The notes: a model not told the origin generated them from the letters alone. A stretch of DNA of 64,000 nt from Mucilaginibacter sp. UBA5151 (GCA_002413785.1 DHXR01000020.1:48335-112334); one strand, 5' to 3'. Numbered from the stretch's first letter, positions 1-8,759 are shown. Numbers and translations are program-made.

Positions 1-1
1 C

Positions 2-211
2 CATAAAGCTTATGGCAACTCGCATGTTTACTTCCCGGTGGTACCGGAAAAGGAGTACAAAAAATTCACTTTCGATAAAATGATGAAAAATTACTTCAGC
101 GACTCTTACCAAAGCCTGGTATCGTTTATTGCCGATGAAAAAAAACTTGGCTTAAACGAACTGGATGAATTAACCCAATTGATTGATCACCTTAAAAACA
201 AAAAATCATGA
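2..211 (+). CDS. BlaI/MecI/CopY-family transcriptional repressor, C-terminal part
   Basis: This is the 3' end of a gene that begins before the window. The frame encodes about 69 residues (HKAYGNSHVYFPVVPEKEY near the start, LTQLIDHLKNKKS at the end), which resembles the C-terminal dimerisation part of BlaI/MecI-type winged-helix repressors. The stop codon TGA (209-211) overlaps the ATG of the next gene by four bases, so the two are probably translationally coupled. Family knowledge: BlaI repressors are cleaved when the partner BlaR1-like membrane peptidase is activated, and the pair is normally autoregulated. The DNA-binding half is outside the window, so the family call rests mainly on this short tail and on the M56 partner. 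Confidence 0.75.
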   Translation, partial: HKAYGNSHVYFPVVPEKEYKKFTFDKMMKNYFSDSYQSLVSFIADEKKLGLNELDELTQLIDHLKNKKS

Positions 212-1827
212 ACTGGCTACGCTACCTGCTTGAGGCTAATTTATACCTGAGTATATTTTACGGCTGTTATTGTCTGTTTTTAATAAGGGAAACTCATTAT
301 ACACTTAACCGTTTTTTCCTGCTGTTTAGCTGCGTCATATCCTTAATATTACCGCTAATACAAATTGGCATTTTGAAACCGGCCGAACCAACGGTGCAAA
401 ACACCTTTGGAGTGATAGTCGGTAATGTCCATCCAAATACTATTCCTGCCCAAATTGCACCGGCGGTTTCTCATTTTAATTTACAGGATTGCCTGTTATA
501 TACTTACCTGCTTGGGTTTATTATATTACTGGTGATTTTAGCCTTTAAACTGTATCAGTTATTAAAACTTACCCGTACGAAATCCGCTGTTACAAGGGAC
601 GGTTATAAACTCATCTGCATTAATGACTCAAATACTGCCTTTTCGTTTTTCAATTACCTGTTTATTGGGGATAAAGCGCATGGCTCAGAAACTATTATAC
701 GGCATGAACTGGTGCATATCCGTCAAAAGCATTCATTTGATATCCTCTTATTAGAGCTATTTAAAGTGATCAACTGGTTTAACCCGCTCGTTTACCTCCT
801 GCAAAACAGCCTTAAAACCGTGCATGAGTACATAGCAGATGAAAAAACCGCGGCGGACGAAACCGACGCCATCAGCTATTCCACCTTTTTGGTTAACAAT
901 GCATACGGCATAGGCGGTTCATCTATAGCACATTCATTTTTCAATTATAACCTCTTAAAAAAAAGAATCATTATGCTGAACCAAAAACGATCAGGTAGGT
1001 TAGCCAGGCTAAAATACCTTATTGCCCTGCCTGTTTGCGCAGCGCTGCTCTGCGCCTCAACATTAAGCTTTAGTAAAACTTATGGATTCATAGACCTGAT
1101 GCCGCAAAAAGCCGATACGGGCCTGATTGCACCACCACCGCCGCCAGAACCACCTGATTTGAGACATGTTGTTAAGTTCAGGCCCCCTACCCGTCCCTTT
1201 GGTTCAATAACAAAAAAGGGCTACAGATACGCTGAGTCGGGTTATCTGGTTAATGGCAAAAGCTATTTCAGGGTGATCATACAGGAATCCAAAAACGTGC
1301 AAAAGGAGTATTGGAAAAACAAGCTAAGCCCCGCCGAAATAAAAATGCTTCGCGAAAAATATGGCTATACCTTTCCATCAATGGATATATTTCCAAAATT
1401 ACCGCCGCCGCCACCTCAAAATCCTAAAGTAACTAACGTGCCGCTTCCACCACCGCCGCCGATGGAACCATACATGCCTTTAACCAACGCATTTACAGCG
1501 CTGGATAAGTACATTGCTAAATATACAAGGTACCCCACAGTTGCACGTGAAAACAAAGTAATGGGTAGTGTTATTGTGCAATTTGATTTAAATGCCGATC
1601 ATAAAATAACAAATGTTACACTTATTAAGGGAATTGGAAACCGTTGCGATGAAGAGGCAATAAGAGTGCTGAATACATTTAACGACCCCATTGACGCAAA
1701 GCCGGGCACCTATAAAGTGGCTGTAACTTTTACCATAAATGGTCTGCCGGCGCCTAAACCTGCCAGTGAAGCGTTAAGAAACGACCCTTTATTTATTGGC
1801 GAAGTTGTGATAGTAACCTATTTATAA
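208..1827 (+). CDS. BlaR1-like M56 family metallopeptidase with TonB C-terminal domain
   Basis: The protein has 539 aa. N-terminal transmembrane segments (about residues 5-25, 35-55 and 98-118) are followed by the zinc protease motif HELVH at residues 166-170 and a downstream HEYIAD at 206-211, as in M56/BlaR1 peptidases. Another membrane segment lies near 270-290. The rest is periplasmic: two proline stretches (about 310 and 400-415) and a TonB_C-like domain (about 425-515, containing YPTVARENKVMGSVIVQFDL). This fusion is typical of Bacteroidota and probably senses an envelope signal, with proteolysis of the BlaI-type partner encoded by the overlapping upstream gene. No penicillin-binding sensor domain is seen, so a beta-lactam signal should not be assumed. 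Confidence 0.88.
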   Translation: MNWLRYLLEANLYLSIFYGCYCLFLIRETHYTLNRFFLLFSCVISLILPLIQIGILKPAEPTVQNTFGVIVGNVHPNTIPAQIAPAVSHFNLQDCLLYTYLLGFIILLVILAFKLYQLLKLTRTKSAVTRDGYKLICINDSNTAFSFFNYLFIGDKAHGSETIIRHELVHIRQKHSFDILLLELFKVINWFNPLVYLLQNSLKTVHEYIADEKTAADETDAISYSTFLVNNAYGIGGSSIAHSFFNYNLLKKRIIMLNQKRSGRLARLKYLIALPVCAALLCASTLSFSKTYGFIDLMPQKADTGLIAPPPPPEPPDLRHVVKFRPPTRPFGSITKKGYRYAESGYLVNGKSYFRVIIQESKNVQKEYWKNKLSPAEIKMLREKYGYTFPSMDIFPKLPPPPPQNPKVTNVPLPPPPPMEPYMPLTNAFTALDKYIAKYTRYPTVARENKVMGSVIVQFDLNADHKITNVTLIKGIGNRCDEEAIRVLNTFNDPIDAKPGTYKVAVTFTINGLPAPKPASEALRNDPLFIGEVVIVTYL

Positions 1828-1837
1828 ATATTTAAAA

Positions 1838-1873
1838 CAATCGGTGAAATCTCATCCAACAATCAGTGTAATC
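1838..1873. repeat. AATCnGTGnAATC intergenic repeat, copy 1
   Basis: The 45-bp gap between two convergent genes holds CAATCGGTGAAATC and, 22 bp further on, CAATCAGTGTAATC. The same paired layout occurs at 37757 and 38307, on either side of a toxin-antitoxin pair. The right end reaches the rsmG stop codon. Confidence 0.6.
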
Positions 1874-2498
1874 AACAACTAATATAAATCACCTGCTTGG
1901 TCTCAAAAAACTCTTCTTCAAAATAATCTTTGAGATGATATTGCTGAACGGTTAATCCTGATTCGGCAATTTCTTGTGTTAGGTCACCCCCTTTTAAATA
2001 CAGTATACCGTTAGGTAAAGTATTTTTCGATGGTTTGTCAAACTTACCCTTCACCCAGGGATAAAATTCTTTTAACCGGGTTACGGCCCTTGATACTACA
2101 AAATCAAACTTTTCATTGATCTCTTCGGCCCTTTGGTGACTGGCCTGTACATTTTTTAAACCCAAAGCCTTCGCCACTTCCTGTACTACCTTTATTTTTT
2201 TGCCGATGGAATCAACGAGATAAAACTGCGTTTCGGGAAATAAAATGGCCAGCGGGATCCCGGGGAAACCGCCGCCTGTACCCACATCCAGCACCTTTTC
2301 GCCGGGCAAAAAGGAAATCACCTTTGCAATACCCAGGGAGTGCAGGATATGCCGCTCGTAAATCTGCTCAATATCCTTACGGGATATCACATTGATCTGA
2401 CTGTTCCAAAAGTTATACAATCCGGGCAAGCGGTTAAATTGCTCAAGCTGCTGCGCGGTAAGGGATGGAAAATATTTTATTAGCAGATCAGATGTCAT
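1872..2498 (-). CDS. rsmG: 16S rRNA (guanine-527-N7)-methyltransferase RsmG
   Basis: RsmG (GidB) uses S-adenosylmethionine to methylate N7 of G527 in the 530 loop of 16S rRNA, a cytoplasmic housekeeping step whose loss gives low-level streptomycin resistance in other bacteria. The SAM-binding motif DVGTGGGFPG is at residues 71-80, preceded by the family's N-terminal block with NVISRKD and ERHILHSL. The open frame extends ten codons upstream, but the start MTSDLLIKYF (ATG at 2498) fits the family N-terminus and gives 208 aa, the usual length. That start lies 11 bases inside the end of the sigma factor gene, so it is the third gene of a glycosyltransferase-sigma-rsmG operon. Confidence 0.93.
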   Translation of the reverse strand: MTSDLLIKYFPSLTAQQLEQFNRLPGLYNFWNSQINVISRKDIEQIYERHILHSLGIAKVISFLPGEKVLDVGTGGGFPGIPLAILFPETQFYLVDSIGKKIKVVQEVAKALGLKNVQASHQRAEEINEKFDFVVSRAVTRLKEFYPWVKGKFDKPSKNTLPNGILYLKGGDLTQEIAESGLTVQQYHLKDYFEEEFFETKQVIYISC

Positions 2499-3093
2499 CC
2501 CTGTTAAAGCGGTTGATAATATTGCCAAGCAGATAGCGTGCCCTGAATAATTGCGCCTTAACCGTACCTAAGGGCAAATCAAGTTGCTGGGCTATTTCTT
2601 CGTAAGACAGTTCATCAAAATAGCGCAAAGTGATCAAATTACGGTAACGCGGGGGCAAACTTTCAATCAGCAGTTTAAGTTCCTGCGTCTGCTGTTTTTT
2701 TATGGACGTTTCTTCCGGGTTCAGCACATCCGCTTTTATTTGCAGCTGTCTTTCCTCTCCGTCTTCATCCATCATCCCGTGTATGGAAGTTGTGTTTAAC
2801 TTTTTTTTCCGGATGAAATCGATACAATTGTTTGTAGCCACCCTGAAAAGCCAGGTGCTGAATGCATATTCGGGCTGGTATTTCTCCAGTTTTTCAAATG
2901 CTTTGGCAAAGGTCTCAACGGTAAGGTCCATTGCGTCCTCCTTGTTGTTAACCATTTTCAGCACCATAAAATAAATTGAATCTTTGTACCTGTGCATCAG
3001 GTCGGCATACGCTTTTTGTTCCCCCTGCCGTGCCCTAACGACAAGGTGAAAATCATTTTTGGCATTTTCCGTAAAATTCGAATTTATTTCCAT
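2488..3093 (-). CDS. ECF-type RNA polymerase sigma factor (sigma-70 family)
   Basis: The protein has 201 aa. Region 2 (about residues 25-98) includes the -10 recognition helix with TWLFRVATNNCIDFIRKKK; region 4 (about 146-190) includes LPPRYRNLITLRYFDELSYE and the helix-turn-helix YEEIAQQLDLPLGTVKAQL. The linker is somewhat long and acidic. It overlaps the end of the glycosyltransferase gene by 10 bases and the start of rsmG by 11, so all three are probably cotranscribed. No anti-sigma gene is adjacent, so its control is unknown. In Bacteroidota such stand-alone factors resemble RpoE/SigW in general-purpose annotation, but no regulon can be assigned from sequence. Confidence 0.9.
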   Translation of the reverse strand: MEINSNFTENAKNDFHLVVRARQGEQKAYADLMHRYKDSIYFMVLKMVNNKEDAMDLTVETFAKAFEKLEKYQPEYAFSTWLFRVATNNCIDFIRKKKLNTTSIHGMMDEDGEERQLQIKADVLNPEETSIKKQQTQELKLLIESLPPRYRNLITLRYFDELSYEEIAQQLDLPLGTVKAQLFRARYLLGNIINRFNRDDI

Positions 3094-4226
3094 TTAGTAG
3101 TTTTTATAAAGGCGCCAATTAGTCCAAAAGTATTTAAATAAACATAATAAACCATATCAAATACCGGCAAATACCATAGCAAATCTTTACCGTCAAGACG
3201 CCTGAACGGTTTATGGTAGATGATTATTTGAAAAATCAATCTAAACATAAACAAACCTGCGGCCAACAAAGGTTCAAAGTTGAAAAATAGGCATAATGTT
3301 AATAAAAAGTAGAACAGGAAGCCGCTCAAAGCATCAACGCTAAGCATACGCCTGTGCCTGGCCTTGTAAATTTTACCAACACCAAAGTGGCGCTTTTTTT
3401 GCCGGTACCAACTGCTAAGCGAAGTTTTGGCATTGGTATAAGTAAAGGAATCGGGATGTATTTCGATCACTGTATTTTCAGGGGTAGCATTTTGGTTTAC
3501 AAACAGATCATCATCGCCTGATAATACATGCATGTGCGCCGCAAACCCCTTTGAGGCAAAAAACAAAGATTTTGTATAGGCCATATTACGCCCGATCCCC
3601 ATATAAGCATCCCCGTTTAACGCCGCCGAAAGATAATTAATGGCAGTTTTTATGGTTTCGAAACGGATAAAGGGGTTCAGAAAGTTACCCGTCCGTATGT
3701 AAGGCGAGTAGCCTAAAACGATTTGTATCTGCCCTTTAAAATTTGCGGCCATACGGGTGATCCAGTCATCCGAGGCTGGTTTACAATCAGCATCGGTAAA
3801 TAAAAGGTGTTCGTATTTTGCTGCCTTTATGCCAAGTGTGATGGCAAATTTTTTGCCGGTTTTAAAACGGGGATGTTCTGTTATTGTAACAATCTTTAAA
3901 TCCGGGTAGCTTTCCTGTAGTTCTTCTAAAACCGTTTCCGATGAATCGAAGGAACAATCGTTGATCACCACCACTTCAAAAACAGGATAGTTTTGCTGCA
4001 GAATTGAAGGCAGGTATTCTCTTAAGTTTTGCGCCTCATTGCGCGCGCTGATGATCACGGATATGGGAATGATGCATTGAGGCAACTCATCTGCAGGCTG
4101 ATAGCCCGAAATACTTTTTTGGTTGCTTACAAGAAAATATAATTGAATGATGAAACAAAACTGAAATAAAATGAATAATGCTTCTTGTAAATACGTTTCC
4201 AAACCCTGGTATAAATAAAGCTGCAA
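3084..4226 (-). CDS. Glycosyltransferase family 2 membrane protein
   Basis: The protein has 380 aa. An N-terminal membrane segment (about residues 14-35) precedes a GT-A domain that starts SVIISARNEAQNLREYL (56-72), with INDCSFDSS (88-96) for nucleotide-sugar binding and the metal-binding DAD at 145-147. Further on are SGDDDLF, as in the acceptor/catalytic region, and RQKKRHF, a variant of the QxxRW motif of processive enzymes. Two membrane segments lie in the C-terminal 100 residues. It probably transfers sugars to a membrane-bound acceptor or a growing polysaccharide; donor and product cannot be read from sequence. It is the first gene of the operon with the sigma factor and rsmG. Confidence 0.85.
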   Translation of the reverse strand: MQLYLYQGLETYLQEALFILFQFCFIIQLYFLVSNQKSISGYQPADELPQCIIPISVIISARNEAQNLREYLPSILQQNYPVFEVVVINDCSFDSSETVLEELQESYPDLKIVTITEHPRFKTGKKFAITLGIKAAKYEHLLFTDADCKPASDDWITRMAANFKGQIQIVLGYSPYIRTGNFLNPFIRFETIKTAINYLSAALNGDAYMGIGRNMAYTKSLFFASKGFAAHMHVLSGDDDLFVNQNATPENTVIEIHPDSFTYTNAKTSLSSWYRQKKRHFGVGKIYKARHRRMLSVDALSGFLFYFLLTLCLFFNFEPLLAAGLFMFRLIFQIIIYHKPFRRLDGKDLLWYLPVFDMVYYVYLNTFGLIGAFIKTTKWK

Positions 4227-4283
4227 ATTTGTAGAATTTAGTTGAAATTGTTGTAATTAGTTGTAATAATCTCAAAACAAAAA

Positions 4284-4314
4284 TTTGCACTTTCACACAA
4301 ATAATTTATATTTG
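4284..4314 (+). promoter_or_regulatory. Predicted Bacteroidota vegetative promoter upstream of the DUF4290 gene
   Basis: TTTG at 4284-4287 and TATATTTG at 4307-4314 are separated by 19 bp, an exact match to the Bacteroidota consensus TTTG-N19-21-TAnnTTTG. It faces the gene at 4432, leaving a leader of about 110 bp, and it lies in the divergent gap with the glycosyltransferase operon. Confidence 0.7.
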
Positions 4315-4431
4315 CCTTACTTCAAAGTAAAATTCAACTTTAGCCTCTAATTCCCTATCTAAACGGGAAAAATGTCTGTGCTAATTTTAAACATTCAATA
4401 ATTTTATAACATTTTCATAGCAAATAATACT

Positions 4432-5139
4432 ATGCCCGATCAATTTGATTATAATTCAACCAGGAATAAACTTATCCTGTCTGAATATGGCCGCAACGTA
4501 CAAAATATGGTTAAATATATTGTAGCGCTGCCAACAAAAGAAGAACGTAACCGTTATGCCCAGGTGGTGATTGACCTTATGGGATTTTTAAATCCCCACC
4601 TGCGTGATGTAGCCGATTTTAAGCATAAGTTGTGGGACCACCTGCATATTATCTCCGATTTTAAGATAGATGTGGATTCTCCTTACCCCAAGCCTTCGCC
4701 GGATGCTATCCATCTGAAACCGGAACCGTTAAAATACCCGCATCAGCGTATTAAATACAAACATTATGGCAAAACCATCGAAATGATGATAGAAAAGGCC
4801 AAAAGTATTGATGAACCTGAGCGTAAACGCCACATGGTGCAGGCCGTAGCCAATTTTATGAAAATGGCCTACGTGCAGTGGAACAAGGATTCGGTAACAG
4901 ATGAGATGATCTTATCAGACCTGTATGCCTTATCAGGCGGCCAGTTAAAGCTGGAAGAAAACGTCAACCTTAACCGGGTGGAATACCGTCCGATTGCACA
5001 TACCAGCAACAATCAAAACACCCGCGGGCGCACCAATAACAATCAGAACAACCGCGGGCGTACCAATAATAACAACAACCCGCGTAATAATAACAATCAA
5101 AACCGTAACCGTAACCAGGGCGGGGCAAAAAAATATTAA
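4432..5139 (+). CDS. DUF4290 domain-containing protein
   Basis: The protein has 235 aa. Residues 1-185 are a conserved helical domain that I recognise as DUF4290, a Bacteroidota family usually encoded just before murA, as here. It starts FDYNSTRNKLILSEYGRNVQ and includes LPTKEERNRYAQVVIDLMGF. The last 50 residues are low complexity, with repeats of NNQNxRGRTNN, and are probably disordered and basic; such tails often bind nucleic acid, but that is inference. No function is established to my knowledge. The link to murA suggests a role tied to cell-envelope or growth genes. A near-consensus promoter lies upstream. Confidence 0.85.
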   Translation: MPDQFDYNSTRNKLILSEYGRNVQNMVKYIVALPTKEERNRYAQVVIDLMGFLNPHLRDVADFKHKLWDHLHIISDFKIDVDSPYPKPSPDAIHLKPEPLKYPHQRIKYKHYGKTIEMMIEKAKSIDEPERKRHMVQAVANFMKMAYVQWNKDSVTDEMILSDLYALSGGQLKLEENVNLNRVEYRPIAHTSNNQNTRGRTNNNQNNRGRTNNNNNPRNNNNQNRNRNQGGAKKY

Positions 5140-5146
5140 TTGCATT

Positions 5147-5229
5147 GGTTCATAGTTCATTGTTGATAGTTCATAGCCAATTGTGCTTTAAATTGTCAGC
5201 CATGAACTATGAACTATGAACCATGAACT
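5147..5229. repeat. Heptamer-period inverted repeat (AGTTCAT family), copy 1
   Basis: The left arm is four 7-bp units (GGTTCAT, AGTTCAT, TGTTGAT, AGTTCAT at 5147-5174). The right arm is four complementary units (ATGAACT, ATGAACT, ATGAACC, ATGAACT at 5202-5229). The loop contains a smaller CAATT/AATTG stem. It fills the DUF4290-murA gap and ends 3 bp before the murA ATG, so an RNA hairpin here would hide the murA ribosome-binding region. Confidence 0.8.
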
Positions 5230-5232
5230 AAC

Positions 5233-6537
5233 ATGAACGCATTTGTAATAAACGGCGGCAAACCGCTTAAAGGCGAAATTGTGCCGCAAGGCGCAAAAAA
5301 CGAAGCATTACAGGTTATTTCGGCCGTACTGTTAACTGCGGAAAAAGTAACCATCAGCAATATTCCCGACATAAAGGATGTAAATAAACTGATAGGCTTA
5401 CTTGGCGACATGGGCGTTGCCATTGAGCGCCTGGCGCCGGATACCTACAGTTTTGAAGCAAAAAACATCGATCTTGATTTTTTTCTGTCGGATGAATTTA
5501 AAGAACAGGGCGGTGGCCTCCGCGGATCAATCATGATCGTGGGGCCCCTGCTGGCCCGTTTTGGCAAGGCATCCATTCCAAAGCCGGGTGGCGACAAAAT
5601 AGGCCGTCGCAGGCTGGACACCCATTTCCTGGGTTTTGAAAAACTTGGCGCCCGGTTTGACTACGATCCGTCCAATGGTTTTTTTAATGTAGATGCTTCA
5701 AATTTAAAGGGCACCTACATTTTGTTAGACGAAGCATCGGTTACCGGTACAGCCAATATTGTTATGGCGGCTGTTTTGGCCAAAGGAACTACCACATTAT
5801 ACAATGCAGCCTGTGAGCCCTATTTACAGCAATTGTGTAAAATGCTTAACCGTATGGGTGCAAAAATAAGCGGCGTTGGCTCAAACCTGCTAACCGTTGA
5901 AGGCGTTGCAAGCCTTGGGGGAACCGAACACCGGTTGCTGCCCGATATGATCGAAATCGGTTCATTCATCGGCCTGGCAGCCATGACGGCCTCTGAGATC
6001 ACTATTAAAGATGTTCATTACCAGGAGCTGGGTATGATCCCCGATGTGTTCAGGCGTTTAGGTATTCAATTTGAATTGAGGGGCGATGATATTTATATCC
6101 CATCGCAGGAGCATTACGAAATAGAGACATTTATCGACGGCTCCATCATGACCATAGCCGATGCTCCCTGGCCCGGCTTTACCCCCGACCTGCTGAGCAT
6201 TTGCCTGGTAGTTGCCACGCAAGCCAAGGGTTCGGTGCTCATTCACCAGAAGATGTTTGAGAGCCGCCTGTTTTTTGTTGATAAATTGCTGGATATGGGC
6301 GCCCAGATTATTTTATGCGACCCGCACCGGGCAACAGTTATCGGCCTTGATAAACAGGTGCAATTGCGCGGTATCTCCATGACCTCGCCCGATATACGCG
6401 CCGGGGTATCATTATTGATAGCTGCCCTGTCTGCAAAAGGCAAGTCAACCATTTACAATATCGAGCAAATAGAACGCGGTTACCAGCATATCGACCAGCG
6501 CCTGATAGCATTAGGGGCGGATATTACGAGGATATGA
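5233..6537 (+). CDS. murA: UDP-N-acetylglucosamine 1-carboxyvinyltransferase MurA
   Basis: MurA transfers enolpyruvate from PEP to UDP-GlcNAc, the first committed step of peptidoglycan synthesis in the cytoplasm. The 434-aa length and the repeated inside-out alpha/beta structure fit the family: N-terminal GGKPLKGEIVPQGAKNEAL with the conserved KN pair, GPLLARFGKASIPKPGG in the mobile loop, and the C-terminal DIRAGVSLLIAAL. The residue in the position of the usual catalytic Cys (E. coli Cys115, in PGGCTIG) is Asp121 here (PGGDKIG, codon GAC at 5593-5595). In other bacteria this exchange keeps activity but prevents alkylation by fosfomycin. It directly follows DUF4290 and a hairpin repeat. Confidence 0.96.
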   Translation: MNAFVINGGKPLKGEIVPQGAKNEALQVISAVLLTAEKVTISNIPDIKDVNKLIGLLGDMGVAIERLAPDTYSFEAKNIDLDFFLSDEFKEQGGGLRGSIMIVGPLLARFGKASIPKPGGDKIGRRRLDTHFLGFEKLGARFDYDPSNGFFNVDASNLKGTYILLDEASVTGTANIVMAAVLAKGTTTLYNAACEPYLQQLCKMLNRMGAKISGVGSNLLTVEGVASLGGTEHRLLPDMIEIGSFIGLAAMTASEITIKDVHYQELGMIPDVFRRLGIQFELRGDDIYIPSQEHYEIETFIDGSIMTIADAPWPGFTPDLLSICLVVATQAKGSVLIHQKMFESRLFFVDKLLDMGAQIILCDPHRATVIGLDKQVQLRGISMTSPDIRAGVSLLIAALSAKGKSTIYNIEQIERGYQHIDQRLIALGADITRI

Positions 6538-6541
6538 GTTT

Positions 6542-6646
6542 AGGTAAAAGGCGAAAGGTTAAAGGTTAAAGGTGATAATTGCTTAAATTATGGCTTCCCG
6601 TATTTTAGAAAACCTTTTACCTTTCGCCTTTTTCCTTTAACCTCAA
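6542..6646. repeat. Heptamer-period inverted repeat (AGGTTAA family)
   Basis: The left arm has five 7-bp units (AGGTAAA, AGGCGAA, AGGTTAA, AGGTTAA, AGGTGAT at 6542-6576). The right arm has units ACCTTTT, ACCTTTC, GCCTTTT, TCCTTTA, ACCTCAA at 6612-6646. The arms are imperfect complements, and the element lies just after the murA stop codon. Confidence 0.75.
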
Positions 6647-6678
6647 AATACTATCTTTATCGCAAACCTCATTATAAA

Positions 6679-8238
6679 ATGCCCTACCAAAACAGGAGAT
6701 CGACATACGCCAGTTTTATACTGCTGTTTGTATTGATTAAAATAAGTTTAAACTTATTGGCGATGCCGCATTTCGGCTTTCACCGGGATGAGTTTTTACA
6801 TCTGGTACTTGCAGATCACCTGGATTGGGGCTATAAGGAGGTGCCGCCGCTTATTGCTTTGCTGGCAAAAATATCATCGACTATTTTCGGCGATTCGGTT
6901 TTTGCGGCACGCATCTTCCCTACTATTTGCAGCGGACTTATCATCTGGTTTACCGGTTTAATAACAGTTGAACTGGGCGGTAAAAAATTCGCTATTGCCC
7001 TTGCCTGCCTGGCGCTGATATTTTCCCCGGCTTTTGCGGCAAGCGGCTACCTTTTTCAGCCAGTGGTTTTCGACCAGCTTTGGTGGGTAATGGCGGTTTG
7101 GCTGCTCACAAAATACTGTAATACTTCATCGGTTAAATATTTGTACTGGCTCGGCTTAGTAGTTGGTTTGGGTATGTTAACCAAATACTCCATGTCGTTT
7201 TTCGCGTTTTCGCTCATTTTTGGCATCGCCATCAGCAAACAGCGCAAAATGCTGCTCAACCGGCATATCATTGGCGCTGCAATAATAGCCTTCATTATTT
7301 TCTTACCCAACCTGGTATGGCAGATCAATCACCATTTGCCGGTAATTACACACATGCGAAACCTGCGGAAATACCAGCTGGATTATATTAAACCATCTGA
7401 TTTTATCAAACAGGAGTTAATGGTGAACGGGCTTGCTTTACTGGTATGGCTTACCGGTTTTATATTTTTGCTATTCTCAACAAGGCTCCATAAGTTCCAG
7501 TTTATTGCCATTGCATTTGTTTTAATTTTTACCTTTTTGCTGGTTATGAACGGCAAAAGCTATTACCTGTTCGGTGCCTACCCAATGCTGTTCGCTGCAG
7601 GCGGCTTTGGATTTGAGCGATGGCTAAAAGGCAGCACTAATGCATTACGTGCCGTTGTGATAACAATATTCATCCTCCCAAATCTGCTTCTGTTTCCAAT
7701 GGTGTTACCCGTTTTACCCTTAACCCAAACAGTTGCTTTTTTCAGGTTCGTGCATCAGAACCTTTCGTTTTTGCAATTTTTTGTCACCTGGGAAGATCAC
7801 AGGGTACACCCGCTTACCCAGGATTACGCCGATATGCTGGGATGGGACGAAATGACGGCCAAAGTTGCCAATGCCTATCAAAGTCTTACGCCCGAACAGC
7901 AAAAGCACACGCAAATTTTTGCCGATAATTACGGCGAAGCAGGCGCCATACACCTGTTGGGAAAACAATATCATTTGCCCGAAGTGATATCGCTCAACAG
8001 CAGTTTTACTTTGTGGGCGCCGGATAACCTCAACGGCCAGTACATTATTTATGTGGACGACCAGGGCGGCGGCAATATAGATACTTTTAAATCGTGCATG
8101 GAAAGTTACCGCAAGGTGGGCGAAGTGGAGAACCCTCTTGCAAGAGAAAAAGGAACGGCTGTTTTTATTTTAGTACATCCGGGGCCGGCTTTAAATGCGC
8201 GGTACAGGAAAGAACTGGCGGTGAAAAGACTGGAATAA
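6679..8238 (+). CDS. Glycosyltransferase family 39-like (ArnT/PMT-like) membrane protein
   Basis: The protein has 519 aa, with around ten hydrophobic helices in the first 360 residues and a soluble C-terminal part. The first loop carries HRDEFLHLVLADHLDWGYKE; the Asp-Glu pair in this position is the catalytic/metal-binding signature of GT-C enzymes of the GT39/GT83 type, which use polyprenyl-phosphate sugars on the outer face of the inner membrane. The C-terminal part (about 380-519) would be periplasmic, with ADNYGEAGAIHLLGKQY as a recognisable block. It probably glycosylates an envelope acceptor. No dedicated pathway genes flank it, so the substrate is unknown. Confidence 0.82.
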   Translation: MPYQNRRSTYASFILLFVLIKISLNLLAMPHFGFHRDEFLHLVLADHLDWGYKEVPPLIALLAKISSTIFGDSVFAARIFPTICSGLIIWFTGLITVELGGKKFAIALACLALIFSPAFAASGYLFQPVVFDQLWWVMAVWLLTKYCNTSSVKYLYWLGLVVGLGMLTKYSMSFFAFSLIFGIAISKQRKMLLNRHIIGAAIIAFIIFLPNLVWQINHHLPVITHMRNLRKYQLDYIKPSDFIKQELMVNGLALLVWLTGFIFLLFSTRLHKFQFIAIAFVLIFTFLLVMNGKSYYLFGAYPMLFAAGGFGFERWLKGSTNALRAVVITIFILPNLLLFPMVLPVLPLTQTVAFFRFVHQNLSFLQFFVTWEDHRVHPLTQDYADMLGWDEMTAKVANAYQSLTPEQQKHTQIFADNYGEAGAIHLLGKQYHLPEVISLNSSFTLWAPDNLNGQYIIYVDDQGGGNIDTFKSCMESYRKVGEVENPLAREKGTAVFILVHPGPALNARYRKELAVKRLE

Positions 8239-8262
8239 ATTATTAAAAATTGCTTATCATTT

Positions 8263-8634
8263 ATGCGGGGCTTAAAAACAATCATCTTTCTATTCATTTC
8301 CAACACCTTTATGACCTTTGCCTGGTACGGGCATTTAAAATTTAAAGACTACGACTGGGGCAAAAACCTGGGCCTGTTCGCTATTATTTTAATCAGCTGG
8401 GGCCTGGCATTTTTTGAATATACTTTCCAGGTACCGGCTAACCGGGCAGGTTTTAAAGGCGACGGCGGTCCTTTTACTTTAGTACAGCTAAAAACCATAC
8501 AGGAAGCCATTACCTTAACGGTATTTATGCTGTTCACCATTATTTTCTTTAAATCCGAAAAACTGGCCTGGAACCACCTCGTTGGTTTCGGATTGATCGT
8601 ACTGGCCGTGTTTGTGATATTTAAGAAATGGTAA
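8263..8634 (+). CDS. DMT-superfamily small membrane protein (DUF486 family)
   Basis: The protein has 123 aa, with four hydrophobic segments and the conserved pattern of DUF486 (FMTFAWYGHLKF near the start, AFFEYTFQVPANRAG in the middle, LKTIQEAITLTVF). The family is grouped with small drug/metabolite transporters by topology, but no substrate is known. It starts 24 bp after the GT39-like gene, so cotranscription is likely. Confidence 0.85.
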   Translation: MRGLKTIIFLFISNTFMTFAWYGHLKFKDYDWGKNLGLFAIILISWGLAFFEYTFQVPANRAGFKGDGGPFTLVQLKTIQEAITLTVFMLFTIIFFKSEKLAWNHLVGFGLIVLAVFVIFKKW

Positions 8635-8759
8635 TCTTTAATAGGATTAAGCCGCACCTGATTTTTTCAAAACAGCCGCCCCATTCCTTAAAAAATCGTA
8701 ATTTTAAGGCGTCTTAGCATACCATCATAATGGCATAGTTAAACAATAAATAATAGTAC

